Part shown: positions 55,061 to 64,000 of the stretch, one piece after another | Position numbering within the stretch: position 1 is the first letter of the stretch | Layout of the letters: each line of letters starts with the position of its first letter | Assembly (NCBI RefSeq): GCF_013004065.1 | Contig: NZ_CP053084.1 | Location: forward strand, 3,224,001-3,288,000 | Source: Limnobacter sp. SAORIC-580 | Lineage (GTDB): Bacteria; Pseudomonadota; Gammaproteobacteria; Burkholderiales; Burkholderiaceae_B | Length of the DNA stretch: 64,000 nt | Reading direction: 5' to 3' | Translations under genes and position numbers: made by a program | The notes under the pieces: model-generated | Seen by the model: only the letters and a program-made list of their open reading frames with translations | Database searches by the model: none | Told to the model about the DNA's origin: nothing

Positions 55061-56902
55061 TCAGGCCGCCAAGCGGCTTGCGATTTGTGCTTTGGTTTCT
55101 TCCAGTTGAGCTGGCAGGTTGTACTTCAGTTTCTCGAACAATTCAGCGTGCAGATTCAACTCTTCAAGCCAAGCCGCTTTATCAATCGCGGTGATAGAGT
55201 CGAACTGCTCTTTACTGAACTCCAGACCATCCCAAGAAATGTCGTCGTAGCTCGGTGAGGTGCCAAATACATGGTCAACGCCCTTGCCTTTGCCCTCAAC
55301 TCGCTCCAAGGCCCATGCCAGTACTCGCATGTTCTCGCCAAAACCAGGCCAAATGAATTTGCCATCTGCATCGGTACGGAACCAGTTTACGCAGAAAATG
55401 CTGGGCAACTTGGCACCAGACGACTCCAGCTTCTTGCCCAAATCGAGCCAGTGCTGGAAGTAGTCAGACATGTTGTAACCACAGAATGGCAGCATGGCGA
55501 ACGGATCGCGACGAACCACACCTTGCTGACCGAAAGCCGCCGCTGTGGTTTCTGAACCCATGGTGGCTGCCATGTAAACACCTTCAACCCAATTGCGGGC
55601 TTCGGTAACCAGCGGAACGGTGGTTGAACGACGACCACCAAAAATGAAAGCGTCGATTTCAACACCTGCTGGGTTGTCCCAGTTGTTGTCGATCACAGGG
55701 TTTTGTTCTGCGGCCACGGTAAAGCGGGCGTTGGGGTGAGAGGCCTTGCGACCACAATCCGGTGTCCAGTCCTGACCAGTCCAGTCGACCAAGTGCGCAG
55801 GCGCTTCTTTGGACAAGCCTTCCCACCACACATCGCCATCATCTGTCAGAGCGACGTTGGTGAAAATCACATTGGCGTTCAGTGAAGCCATGCAGTTGGA
55901 GTTGGTTTTGGTGTTGGTGCCGGGGGCCACGCCAAAATAACCCGCTTCCGGGTTAATGGCGCGAAGCTTACCGTTTGCATCGGGCTTGATCCAGGCAATG
56001 TCGTCACCAATGGTGGTAACAGTCCAGCCCTTCATGGATGCGGGTGGAATTAACATGGCGAAGTTGGTTTTGCCGCAAGCCGAGGGAAAGGCTGCAGCCA
56101 CATGGTACTTCTTGCCCTCTGGGTTGGTAACACCCAGAATCAGCATGTGCTCGGCCAACCAGCCTTGATCGCGACCCATGGTAGAGGCAATACGCAAAGC
56201 CAGGCATTTCTTGCCCAGCAAGGCGTTACCGCCGTAACCGGAACCATAAGACCAGATTTCACGAGTTTCAGGGTAGTGAACAATGTACTTGGTAGTTGGG
56301 TTGCAAGGCCAGGCAACGTCTTTCTGGCCAGCTTCCAAGGGCGCGCCCACTGTGTGTACGCAAGGCACAAATTCGCCGTTTTCGCCCAGCACGTCATACA
56401 CAGCTTTGCCCATGCGCGTCATCATGCGCATGTTCACAACCACGTAGGCGGAATCAGACAATTCAACACCAATGTGCGCAATTGGACTGCCCAATGGGCC
56501 CATGGAGAACGGAACCACATACAAAGTGCGACCACGCATGGAGCCCTTGAACAAACCGTTCAAGGTAGCTCGCATTTTTGCGGGATCTTCCCAGTTGTTG
56601 GTGGGGCCTGCATCTTCTTTCTTTTCAGAGCAGATGTAGGTACGGTCTTCCACGCGGGCCACGTCTGAAGGATCAGACCAGGCCAGGTAAGAGTTGGGGC
56701 GCTTTTCAGGGTTGAGTTTGCGCAGTGTTCCTGCTTCAACCATTTCTGCGCAAAGGCGATCGTACTCTTCTTGTGAACCATCGCACCACACAATATTCTT
56801 GGGCTCGGTAAGGGCAGCAATTTCTTGCACCCAGGCCACAAGTTTCTTGTGCTTGACATACGATGGCACGGTCTGGCTGACCATAGACAGCACTGCACTC
56901 AT
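55061..56902 (-). CDS. pckG: Phosphoenolpyruvate carboxykinase (GTP)
   Basis: 613 residues, GTP-type length. The P-loop with the reactive Cys, [18 protein letters not shown], the Mn/substrate region [32 protein letters not shown] and [14 protein letters not shown] are diagnostic of the GTP class. It converts oxaloacetate to PEP for gluconeogenesis. A strong GGAGG site precedes the ATG by 7 bases. Monocistronic, with its own terminator. Confidence 0.97.
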   Translation of the reverse strand: MSAVLSMVSQTVPSYVKHKKLVAWVQEIAALTEPKNIVWCDGSQEEYDRLCAEMVEAGTLRKLNPEKRPNSYLAWSDPSDVARVEDRTYICSEKKEDAGPTNNWEDPAKMRATLNGLFKGSMRGRTLYVVPFSMGPLGSPIAHIGVELSDSAYVVVNMRMMTRMGKAVYDVLGENGEFVPCVHTVGAPLEAGQKDVAWPCNPTTKYIVHYPETREIWSYGSGYGGNALLGKKCLALRIASTMGRDQGWLAEHMLILGVTNPEGKKYHVAAAFPSACGKTNFAMLIPPASMKGWTVTTIGDDIAWIKPDANGKLRAINPEAGYFGVAPGTNTKTNSNCMASLNANVIFTNVALTDDGDVWWEGLSKEAPAHLVDWTGQDWTPDCGRKASHPNARFTVAAEQNPVIDNNWDNPAGVEIDAFIFGGRRSTTVPLVTEARNWVEGVYMAATMGSETTAAAFGQQGVVRRDPFAMLPFCGYNMSDYFQHWLDLGKKLESSGAKLPSIFCVNWFRTDADGKFIWPGFGENMRVLAWALERVEGKGKGVDHVFGTSPSYDDISWDGLEFSKEQFDSITAIDKAAWLEELNLHAELFEKLKYNLPAQLEETKAQIASRLAA

Positions 56903-57160
56903 GCTAAAACCTCCAGATAGACAAATGTAATTCTTTTGTGCGGGGGCTTTGGCGTTGCTCTACAGTGTGACCGGAACATGACACCAAGCACACGGGCGAT
57001 CGATTTGTCGCTTATCCGCAAACTTAGCCCTCGAGTTTAACATGTTGTAAGCAAACGGAAATAAGTTTTTCCTATAGGCATTATCGCCTAATCGCATACG
57101 GTGTTTGCTTTCCGACACAGGCCATGTAAAGTGGCGAAACTGCACGACTACGGAAACCTC

Positions 57161-57766
57161 ATGAAGCTGATTGCAATTTGCACGGGCCTGGTTGCCCCAC
57201 TTGTCTATCGAACGGCATCGGGTGACATCAAAACCGAGGCAAGCGGGATCAAAAAACAGGCTGTAAGCACTGAACAAAACCCGATCCCCATTGAACTGAA
57301 AAAGCTGGGTCTGGAAGGCGATGAGCAATGCAATTTGTCAGTGCATGGTGGATTGGACAAGGCCGTGTACATGATGCCCGCTGAGCACTATGAGTTTTGG
57401 AAAGCGCGCCGCCAGGAGAAAAACCTGGACACCGATTTGCCCTGGGGATTTTTGGGCGAAAACCTGGTGGTGGAGGGTCTGGATGAAACCCAGGTGAGAA
57501 TTGGAGATGAGTTTGAATTGGGAGAGGTTCGGCTGCGGGTCACCGACCCACGCGAGCCATGTCACAAGTTTGCCATTCGCATGGGTTTTGGCGCAGCCCC
57601 AAAACAAATGATTCAGCAGGGCAATTGCGGCTGGTATTTGCGCGTGGTGCAGGCAGGGCAGTTGCATGCGGGCATCGAATTAAAACACTTTGTCAACCCG
57701 CAGGGCAAGACTGTGCTTGAATCGTTCCGCTATAAAACCCGCAAGGGGCAAATGGATTTGTTGTAA
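57161..57766 (+). CDS. MOSC-domain protein (YiiM-like)
   Basis: 201 residues. MOSC core: NLSVHGGLDKAVYMMPAEHYEFW, WGFLGENLVVEGLDETQVRIGDEFELGEVRLRVTDPREPCHKFA with the conserved Cys of the MOSC family. YiiM-like proteins handle molybdenum-cofactor-linked hydroxylamine or N-hydroxyl reduction. ATG 57161 is preceded by GGAA; a longer frame from 57101 adds unlikely sequence. The 258-bp gap to pckG contains a TAGGC-N6-GCCTA inverted repeat (57075-57090). Confidence 0.86.
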   Translation: MKLIAICTGLVAPLVYRTASGDIKTEASGIKKQAVSTEQNPIPIELKKLGLEGDEQCNLSVHGGLDKAVYMMPAEHYEFWKARRQEKNLDTDLPWGFLGENLVVEGLDETQVRIGDEFELGEVRLRVTDPREPCHKFAIRMGFGAAPKQMIQQGNCGWYLRVVQAGQLHAGIELKHFVNPQGKTVLESFRYKTRKGQMDLL

Positions 57767-57772
57767 CACCGC

Positions 57773-58801
57773 CTAGGCAGCCAGCTGTTTTTTCCAAACT
57801 TTGGCTTGCGCTTTGGCTGCGGGCAACACCAGTCGCCCCAAACGCTCAATCCACACGGGGTTGGGGTCGTAACCGTGGTGGGTCACAGCCAATGCCAAGG
57901 CCTCTTCATCCCAGCCGTCCTCGCAATACAAATCGAACAGCGCTTCAGCCAACACCGGGCTTCTGGGCAAAGCACGCAGCCACTGCTCGGCCTGCACAAT
58001 CGCATCTCGCGAGCGACCGGCATCGCGCAACATGCGAACTGCCACCACGGCTTCAAAATCATCAACGGCCGACTTCCTGAGCAGCTCGGCCAACAGGCGC
58101 TTTTCACCAAGATACTCAAGAAGTGCGCGAACGCGCAGCCTTCTCCACCGCTTGTCGAAAGAACGCCAACTTACATTGCTGGTGGGCTGCATTTCATTCA
58201 TTTCATTGATTTCAAGTTCCAGCAAACCCAGCACGGTGTGGCGATCACACAAAGCGATTTGCTTCCACCACCAGGAAGGGTCTACCAGACCGGCCTGATC
58301 CAACATGGCCACCGGATACACCAGGTGCGCACGCTCAATGGGGTTTTCAATTCGCGCTGAGACAATGCTCAACCAGTCGCGCGTGAATTCGCGCACTGCC
58401 TTGAGCAACAAGCCATGCTTGTCATCGGCACCCTCGCAAATGGCCAGCAACTTTTGCAGCCCATGCGCGCCCAGTTCAACCAACAAATTGGGGTCGTGTT
58501 GGCGCTGCAATTCCGATTGCAGCCAGCCATCAAGAACCTGGGTGCGAATTGCTATTCGCTCGCAGGATTGCGCAGAGGGGCAACGCGCCTGACCAACAAA
58601 ACGGTTAATCAGTTGTTTCAGCTTTCGTGGCCTGGACTTCAAGTCGGCTTCATCATTTGAGTCGAGAAGCTCACAACTGCTCTCCAAAAACTGGAATGCG
58701 CGGTGAAGATCGGGCAGATGCTGCGAAGCCCGCCCGAACCAGAGCATCCATTCCTGCCCACTGCGCGCTGCCAATGGGGAGTTGTGCTGTTCTTTTAGCA
58801 A
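57773..58801 (-). CDS. Hypothetical protein, 342 residues, helical-repeat type
   Basis: I do not recognise the family. The product is almost wholly helical and rich in Trp and Leu, with no signal peptide. The C-terminal third resembles TPR-like repeats: DDFEAVVAVRMLRDAGRSRDAIVQAEQWLRALPRSPVLAEALFDLYCEDGWDEEALAL. The N-terminal region has a basic patch SRPRKLKQLINRFVGQARC. SWIM-adjacent repeat proteins are similar in look, but no SWIM motif (CxCxnCxH) is present. It converges with the MOSC gene, 6 bases apart. Confidence 0.75.
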   Translation of the reverse strand: MLKEQHNSPLAARSGQEWMLWFGRASQHLPDLHRAFQFLESSCELLDSNDEADLKSRPRKLKQLINRFVGQARCPSAQSCERIAIRTQVLDGWLQSELQRQHDPNLLVELGAHGLQKLLAICEGADDKHGLLLKAVREFTRDWLSIVSARIENPIERAHLVYPVAMLDQAGLVDPSWWWKQIALCDRHTVLGLLELEINEMNEMQPTSNVSWRSFDKRWRRLRVRALLEYLGEKRLLAELLRKSAVDDFEAVVAVRMLRDAGRSRDAIVQAEQWLRALPRSPVLAEALFDLYCEDGWDEEALALAVTHHGYDPNPVWIERLGRLVLPAAKAQAKVWKKQLAA

Positions 58802-58853
58802 TTAAAACCTCCCTGTTCAAGCAGGTGCCTGGTTACTCAGTGAACGAACTCCA

Positions 58854-59123
58854 TCAGCGAATTTTGTAATGCCCCGGCGCATAGGCTTTGGTGCGAACAA
58901 AGCCACGCAACTTCAGGTGCTTGGTTTTGCGACCAGTGACACGCTCGCGCCACATTTTGAAGCTGCTGGCTTTCATGCTTGCGCGCATGAGTTCAATGGT
59001 TTGAGATTCATTCAAACCAAATTGAAGTTCTATCGCTTCAAATGGTGTTCGATCTTCCCAGGCCATTTCTACAATGCGGGAAACATCTTCCTCGGACAAC
59101 TTAAACTGCAAAGGCTTGGACAT
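58854..59123 (-). CDS. TIGR03643/DUF2805 family small protein
   Basis: 89 residues. FKLSEEDVSRIVEMAWEDRTPFEAIELQFGLNESQTIELMRASMKASSFKMWRERVTGRKTKHLKLRG matches the TIGR03643 (DUF2805) pattern, an HTH-like small basic protein of unknown function. It is widely found as an orphan next to varied genes. It lies 52 bases upstream of the 342-residue unknown gene on the same strand and divergent from the DUF1499 gene. Confidence 0.85.
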   Translation of the reverse strand: MSKPLQFKLSEEDVSRIVEMAWEDRTPFEAIELQFGLNESQTIELMRASMKASSFKMWRERVTGRKTKHLKLRGFVRTKAYAPGHYKIR

Positions 59124-59189
59124 CTGATCTCACTGACCGCTAAACTGGAGAAAATTCAACAATCAGTATATGACAGAAGGGGCTTTTAC

Positions 59190-59651
59190 GTGAAAAGAGC
59201 ATTGCTCAGCTTGATCGTGTTGATCACATTGGTAATCATCGTTTTCTTTGGCCTTGGCCTGTACTCAGAAACCGGTGCGCCCCCCGGACTGGCCAATGGG
59301 CAGTTGGCACCCTGCCCAAACAAACCCAACTGTGTAAGCAGCGAGAGTTCTCCGTCGGATGATCACTCCATCGCCGCCTTGCCGATCACGCCAGGCATGG
59401 GAGAAGAACCTTTGCTGAAGGTGAAAGAAGTCATCGAACTCTTGGGCGGCGATGTAAACTTTTCCAATGATCAATACATGGCCAGCACTTTCACAAGCGA
59501 TCTTTTCGGCTTTGTGGACGATGTGGAATTTCGCATAGACCAGGGCAGTGGATTACTTCATGTTCGTTCGGCCTCGCGGGTTGGATACAGCGACCTGGAC
59601 GCAAACCGCAAACGTGTAGAGCAAATACGGGTGCTTTTAAGCACGAACTAG
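59190..59651 (+). CDS. DUF1499-family membrane-anchored protein
   Basis: 153 residues. An N-terminal TM or signal anchor (LLSLIVLITLVIIVFFGLGLY) is followed by the DUF1499 pattern LAPCPNKPNCVSSESSPSDDHSIAALPI and TFTSDLFGFVDDVEFRI..GLLHVRSASRVGYSDLDANRKRVEQIR. GTG 59190 is selected because AAGGGG lies 7 bases upstream; longer upstream frames overlap the TIGR03643 gene. Function unknown, envelope-located. Confidence 0.88.
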   Translation: MKRALLSLIVLITLVIIVFFGLGLYSETGAPPGLANGQLAPCPNKPNCVSSESSPSDDHSIAALPITPGMGEEPLLKVKEVIELLGGDVNFSNDQYMASTFTSDLFGFVDDVEFRIDQGSGLLHVRSASRVGYSDLDANRKRVEQIRVLLSTN

Positions 59652-59770
59652 GGTAATTACCCACGAAACTTTCCTATTTTTTATTGGGTAGTTCAAAAGT
59701 GTGGTCCCTCGTACGGGTGACAAAGTGTAAAGTGGTTACCGAGAGGAAAAGGGACGGAGACACTTCCACA

Positions 59771-62149
59771 ATGAGCAGTCCAAAAGAAATCAACGAGGCG
59801 GTCAGGCTCACCGAGCTTTACCAACTTGATATTCTGGACACGGAAAAAGAAGAGTACTTTGAAGCGCTAGTGGACCTGGGTTTGTCAGCGTTCAATTGCG
59901 CATTCTGCTTCATTGCATTTGTAGATTCTGATCGACTTTGGTTTAAAGCAAAACGCGGTTTCGAAGTCAAGGAAGTTCCACGCGACCTTTCCATTTGTTC
60001 TCACACCATTCAACATGATCAACCGCATGTCATCAACGACTGCCTTGAACACCCAGTGTTCCAGACCAACCCCCTGGTACTTGGCAGCCCCTGGATTCGC
60101 GCTTATTTGGGAATCCCCATTCGCTCGGTGAACAGCAACAACATTGGCACATTTTGCCTGCTCGACAACACTGCGAGAACCTGGACAAAATCTGAAGTGT
60201 CCGTTGCAATTGCCTTGGCCAAATTGGTTGAACACAGTCTTGTTGAGCGTGCACTGAAAGCCAAAGAATCAAACGAATTGAATTCCAAACAACAACACAA
60301 CTACAACAATCAAGGTTTGGGTAGCTGGAAGAACACAGATCACGGTGGGCTGATCGAACTGTCGCCCTCCATGGAAAAATGGCTCAACCTTTCGCAAACC
60401 CGTGTGGTACAGGCCAGCTGGTTCCATAACTTACCAATCGACGAAGACCGGGAAATGGTCGAGAAAGCGCGACTTAAACGCGATGGAAATGCGTTTGTGT
60501 ATCGCGTCCGTTTGCCCAGCGGCGACATTGTGCGCTTTGAAGAACAGGTTTATGACAGCGGCAACGCAGGTGACACACGCTTGTTTGGTTTGGTGAAAAA
60601 AATTAGCGAACCTGCGCTGGAAGCCCTTCACCAAGAAGTGTCAAACGATTCCGACAGTTTGTCGCGCATGGAGCCCCATCTGGACCTGAAAAAGTTTCCC
60701 AAGTCTTTTTTGAGGGAAACCGTGAAAGGCCGGCTCGCACTCGATCACCAGGGATTAATCACCGGCCTGGCCAGCGCAGGTGATGAAGAGTTCACAAAAA
60801 TAAAACTCAAGGAAAGTTTTATTGATTTGCTTTACGGCGAAGACCAAGAAACGTTCTCGAAAATCCTGAATCAATGCCTGAAAAGCAATTTGCCCTCGGA
60901 AGCTTGGGTGCGCCTGAACTTTCAGGATGAAAACAGCACTTGGCTGCGCATGGAGCTTTGCCCGAAAAAGGGATTCACTGCATTCAAAAAACCATCGGTG
61001 ATCGCCAATTTTACGGCGATGATCAACAAATCGTCTTCGGTTCAAAAATCTATTTTTGATGAAAGTCTTTTGAATTTGACCGGTACTCTGGCCAAAGTGG
61101 GCGGCTGGTATTACCACCTCGAAAGTGGATCGCTTAAAACCACTGAAATGCTGCGCGAGGTATTGGGCTCCAACAAAGACTCGCTCAATTCGATTTTTCA
61201 CCTCAGCTCCATTCTCTCCAGGTTGTCTGGCCGCAATATCGCGGTGCTTTTTATTGAATGCATCAACAACCGTAAACCGGCCAGCCTTGAGTTTGAAGCA
61301 CTCGGGCAACACGAGAAAAAGAAATGGTTTCGCATGATGATTCGCCCCTCCATCAGCGACGAGGGCGTACCGATGGGACTGTACGGCTCAATTGTCGACA
61401 TCTCTGAGACGCGCCGAGTGGAGCAATCACTTGAAAAGAATCTGCTGACCTACAACCTGATTGTCGACAACCTTACCGATGGTCTTGTTGAAATCGACTC
61501 TAGCCTGAATGTCAGCTTTGTGAACCGAAATGCAAAAAGCCTGCTGCAAAAAGACAAAGAACTTTTTGTCCATGCAATGCCCTTGAATGAATTGATTCCG
61601 GACCTGGACAAAAACCAGTTTGCATCTTTGCTGGAGACAGTCAACCAAGTGGGCTTCTCCAAATCTGTTGAACAGTTTGTGGGATTCATCAAACGCTGGA
61701 TTTCATTGCGTGTCTTCAAATCGGGCACTGGTTATACCATCCTGATCAAAGACATCACCAAGCGCAAAAATCAAAGCAGCGATTTGTACATGCTGAATTC
61801 AGCGATTGAACAGATACGCGAAGTCATCATGGTGACCAACGACATTCGCAACACCAAAGATCCATTTGGTTTGTTGTATGTGAATTCGGCATTCGAGACA
61901 TTTGTGGGCCAGGGGCGAGACAAGTGGTTGGGGCGCAATCCATATCACCTCATCCACGGTCGCATCCCGACAAGGCACTATCGCCAGTTGCTTGTCGGGT
62001 TTCTAAGTCACCAAAAAATTCTTGTAAAAACAGAATACGAGATCAACCCGGACAACAAAGTACCTTGCGACATTCTGATTTCACCATTTCTGGACACTGC
62101 GCGAAACGCGCCTTGTTTCCTGATTGTGTTCCGGGTTTTTGAGAACTGA
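59771..62149 (+). CDS. GAF-multiPAS sensory protein without output domain
   Basis: 792 residues, soluble. An N-terminal GAF domain (about 1-165; RLTELYQLDILDTEKEEYFEALVDLG, LSICSHTI, YLGIPIRS) is followed by a chain of about five PAS-like domains, the last with VNSAFETFVGQGRDKWLGRNP. No HisKA, HATPase, GGDEF, EAL, HTH or phosphatase domain follows; the protein ends inside the last PAS. It could signal by protein contact, or be a decayed kinase. ATG 59771 (GGAGA upstream) is preferred over a start at 59684. It lies next to a lone receiver and a NarL-type regulator. Confidence 0.82.
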   Translation: MSSPKEINEAVRLTELYQLDILDTEKEEYFEALVDLGLSAFNCAFCFIAFVDSDRLWFKAKRGFEVKEVPRDLSICSHTIQHDQPHVINDCLEHPVFQTNPLVLGSPWIRAYLGIPIRSVNSNNIGTFCLLDNTARTWTKSEVSVAIALAKLVEHSLVERALKAKESNELNSKQQHNYNNQGLGSWKNTDHGGLIELSPSMEKWLNLSQTRVVQASWFHNLPIDEDREMVEKARLKRDGNAFVYRVRLPSGDIVRFEEQVYDSGNAGDTRLFGLVKKISEPALEALHQEVSNDSDSLSRMEPHLDLKKFPKSFLRETVKGRLALDHQGLITGLASAGDEEFTKIKLKESFIDLLYGEDQETFSKILNQCLKSNLPSEAWVRLNFQDENSTWLRMELCPKKGFTAFKKPSVIANFTAMINKSSSVQKSIFDESLLNLTGTLAKVGGWYYHLESGSLKTTEMLREVLGSNKDSLNSIFHLSSILSRLSGRNIAVLFIECINNRKPASLEFEALGQHEKKKWFRMMIRPSISDEGVPMGLYGSIVDISETRRVEQSLEKNLLTYNLIVDNLTDGLVEIDSSLNVSFVNRNAKSLLQKDKELFVHAMPLNELIPDLDKNQFASLLETVNQVGFSKSVEQFVGFIKRWISLRVFKSGTGYTILIKDITKRKNQSSDLYMLNSAIEQIREVIMVTNDIRNTKDPFGLLYVNSAFETFVGQGRDKWLGRNPYHLIHGRIPTRHYRQLLVGFLSHQKILVKTEYEINPDNKVPCDILISPFLDTARNAPCFLIVFRVFEN

Positions 62150-62162
62150 GTGAAAGCCGGGC

Positions 62163-62675
62163 TTAGGCCAGCGTAGCACCAAGGCTTGAATGCTGAGTGC
62201 GTGGCGCAAACACCATCGCATGAATGGTTTTGACCAGATTGGTCATTGTCTCTGCGGTGTCTTTGCGCAAAAACCGCGCTGGCTGTATAGCGTCTGAGCG
62301 GTGCTCCGCAAGGCTTTCAGCAAGCTCCAGGCTTTCCAGATTACAAGACATGTAAGACACTGGCACAGCATGCACATACCTGCTGTAGAACACCAGAATG
62401 TCTTGCAAATCGTCATGGGCATTGTCGGGAAAATGGAGATCTGACAACACGGCAGAAGGCAAAGGCCGCAAGCCCCGTTCAGCTTGATTGAACGCTGCAC
62501 GGATATCACCGAAGCGCTCAAACACCGTCAGCGAAATGGACAGATAAGTCACCTTGGCAATTTCTTCAATGGCCTCTTCCACCACAAGCCGGTAGAACGG
62601 TGAATCTTCAGCGACCCAGACTTCCAGTGGTTTTGATTCCGACTCACTCACAACATTCACCTGGCCAAACGGCAT
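62163..62675 (-). CDS. Single-domain receiver protein
   Basis: 170 residues. Receiver features: VWVAEDSPFYRLVVEEAI with the Glu-Asp pair, phospho-Asp in LSDLHFPDN, and Lys in RFLRKDTA. No effector domain follows; a C-terminal helix continues to FAPRTQH. It is convergent with the GAF-PAS gene (13 bases between stops) and divergent from the NarL-type regulator. It may act as a phosphate sink or switch in the local circuit. Confidence 0.72.
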   Translation of the reverse strand: MPFGQVNVVSESESKPLEVWVAEDSPFYRLVVEEAIEEIAKVTYLSISLTVFERFGDIRAAFNQAERGLRPLPSAVLSDLHFPDNAHDDLQDILVFYSRYVHAVPVSYMSCNLESLELAESLAEHRSDAIQPARFLRKDTAETMTNLVKTIHAMVFAPRTQHSSLGATLA

Positions 62676-62896
62676 TTAGACTCAATACCGTTAGGTTAGT
62701 GGATGGCAGGTTTGGCACCATCAACACAAAGAGACCCCCCCCTATTTGAGGGAGAAATCATTTCGTACCCGCACGCTTCAAATGAAGCCATCCTCCAAAT
62801 GAAGGGGCATCGCTTCGAGGGTTCACACGTAAGATTATTCAAACATATCGGTAATACCGGTTTTTATTTTTGGCAAACAAATTGGGAGGTTGCCGA

Positions 62897-63571
62897 ATGA
62901 ACCCCAACGCTGTACTTTTGATTGAAGATCATCCACTGGTGTCCATGATGCTGGCTGACATGCTGACCGAGCATGCACCAGACCTGAGTGTGCTCAAAGT
63001 GCCCACCATTCAGGCCAGTGAACAGCACATTCATGAGAATCCGCGCCTCGTCATCTTTGATCTGAACTTGCCCGACTGCGAAGGCGTCGCCTCTGCCAGA
63101 CGCGTACGCGACCTGTTCCCGTTCTCGCAACTGCTGGCATTTACGGGCACCACACACGACGACATCCTCCAGGAACTGGACGAAATGGAAATTCCTTGTG
63201 TGCGAAAATCTGCCGATTACCATGAACTGTTGGATGCAGTCATGAAAGGGTTGATGGCCACAGGCGTGAGTTGCCAGGAAGGAATGAGTGCGGACAAAAT
63301 GAAGTCCAAAAACGAGTTTCAATCCAACATCATTGCGCCAGGCTCCAAAAAACCACTGACTTGGCGACAAGTTGAAATCATGCGTCGCATTGCTGTGGGA
63401 ATGACCGCAAAAGAGGCTGCCCGCGACATGAACTTGAGTCCTGAGACTGTTCGCGCCCACATGCGTGAAGTCCTTGTTAGACTAGGCGCTCAGAATCGAG
63501 CCCATGCAGTGTCTATTTTCACCAAGGCAGAACGACAATCGCGGTTACTTGAAGAAGCGCAAAGTCACTGA
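62897..63571 (+). CDS. NarL/LuxR-type response regulator
   Basis: 224 residues. Receiver: LLIEDHPLVSMML (Glu10, Asp11), phospho-Asp55 in VIFDLNLPD, FTGT, CVRKSA. A linker leads to the LuxR-type HTH: TWRQVEIMRRIAVGMTAKEAARDMNLSPETVRAHMREVLVRLGAQNRAHAV. ATG 62897 has an ideal GGGAGG 7 bases upstream. It is followed 38 bases on by a sensor-kinase gene, probably its cognate kinase. A CGGTA-A-TACCG palindrome lies 40 bases upstream of the start. Confidence 0.92.
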   Translation: MNPNAVLLIEDHPLVSMMLADMLTEHAPDLSVLKVPTIQASEQHIHENPRLVIFDLNLPDCEGVASARRVRDLFPFSQLLAFTGTTHDDILQELDEMEIPCVRKSADYHELLDAVMKGLMATGVSCQEGMSADKMKSKNEFQSNIIAPGSKKPLTWRQVEIMRRIAVGMTAKEAARDMNLSPETVRAHMREVLVRLGAQNRAHAVSIFTKAERQSRLLEEAQSH

Positions 63572-63609
63572 ACCTGGGCCGAACAATACCAATAACAAGG
63601 CTGGCCCAT

Positions 63610-64000
63610 GAAACTGACCCTGCTGATTCGAATATTTGGTTTACTCATTCTGGTGTTCTCGGTATTCGGCATCGGTGTGAAGAGCATTTCGATTCACCAG
63701 CAAACCGTTCAGGAAGATTATTACCAGGCCTGGGCCTCCGATGAAGCCATTTTGACCCGCACGCTGGCCGAGTTTGAAGCCATGCGAAAGCTGGTGCTAC
63801 TTTACGCAGCCAGCCGCAACCCAGAGTACATTAATCACTACCTCGATATTGTGGGCCTGCACAACGGCAGCCGTATTTACACCACCGAGGTGGAAGCAGA
63901 CTACTGGGTCGATGTAATTACGGGTCAAAACAAAGATTCTGCAGTGTCTTGGGGTATCGGGCAAAACCTCAGTGAAAGGCTTTACTCGCTGAGATTCATC
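63610..64000 (+). CDS. Sensor kinase N-terminus, truncated by window end
   Basis: ATG 63610 opens a frame without stop through 64000 (130 residues): MKLTLLIRIFGLLILVFSVFGIGV is an N-terminal TM helix, followed by a helical periplasmic sensor. Segments EFEAMRKLVLLYAASRNPEYINHYLDI, YWVDVITG and NLSERLY align with EFDALQTLVAAFVVSKNSQHLVNYYELL, YWSKLIAG and TLESRLF of the hybrid kinase at 2.07 kb. It is expected to continue as a HAMP/histidine kinase. Partner of the NarL-type regulator by position. Confidence 0.8.

Overview
The window reads as chromosomal DNA of a betaproteobacterium of the order Burkholderiales, possibly a Limnobacter-like organism (inference). The reasons are the moderate GC content, the order mnmG-rsmG-parA-parB-atpIBEFHAGDC, and the general gene complement (AapJQM-type transporter genes, NhaR-type LysR regulator, YceI/cytochrome b561 cluster, GTP-type PEP carboxykinase). 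No tRNA, rRNA, insertion sequence, prophage or CRISPR array was recognised. The left end cuts the tail of a DUF748-like gene and the right end cuts the head of a sensor kinase.

Layout. 0-5.6 kb: DUF748-like tail, a LysR regulator divergent from a TauE/SafE exporter, a large hybrid histidine kinase and an unknown protein. 5.6-11.3 kb: lipase-like hydrolase, an amino-acid ABC operon (YdcF-like gene, binding protein, two permeases, no ATPase) and an acyl-CoA thioesterase. 11.3-18.2 kb: a signalling island with two tandem modules, each a periplasmic binding protein followed by a hybrid histidine kinase, plus a convergent free-standing Hpt protein. One of these kinases has an N-terminus matching the plant ethylene-receptor membrane domain. 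A near-identical 33-bp element lies about 89 bp upstream of both binding-protein genes. 18.2-24.9 kb: penicillin/AHL-acylase-type lipoprotein, methylmalonate-semialdehyde dehydrogenase and a SulP-STAS-cNMP fusion transporter. 25-33.7 kb: alpha/beta hydrolase, CBS-domain protein, NhaR, TerC-type membrane protein, two YceI proteins with cytochrome b561 and c, a TetR/SDR divergent pair, and an NAD(P)-binding protein. 33.7-41.7 kb: housekeeping (rep, priA, hemE) and small metabolic genes.

41.8-53.4 kb is one leftward block: the complete F1Fo ATP synthase operon (atpI to atpC, with a recognisable promoter and terminator), preceded by mnmG-rsmG-parA-parB. Two parS centromere sites lie upstream of mnmG, flanking a 600-bp stretch rich in hairpins and without a convincing gene. 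This places the block in the ParABS segregation region, probably near the replication origin. 54-57.8 kb: TauE/SafE transporter, pckG and a MOSC protein. 57.8-64 kb: small conserved unknowns, then a second signalling cluster made of a GAF-multiPAS protein with no output domain, a lone receiver, a NarL-type regulator and the start of a sensor kinase whose input domain is a paralogue of that in the kinase at 2 kb.

The most notable candidate system is the duplicated binding-protein/hybrid-kinase unit at 11-18 kb. It suggests periplasmic ligand capture wired to phosphorelay signalling rather than import, with the Hpt protein as a possible shared phosphotransfer partner.
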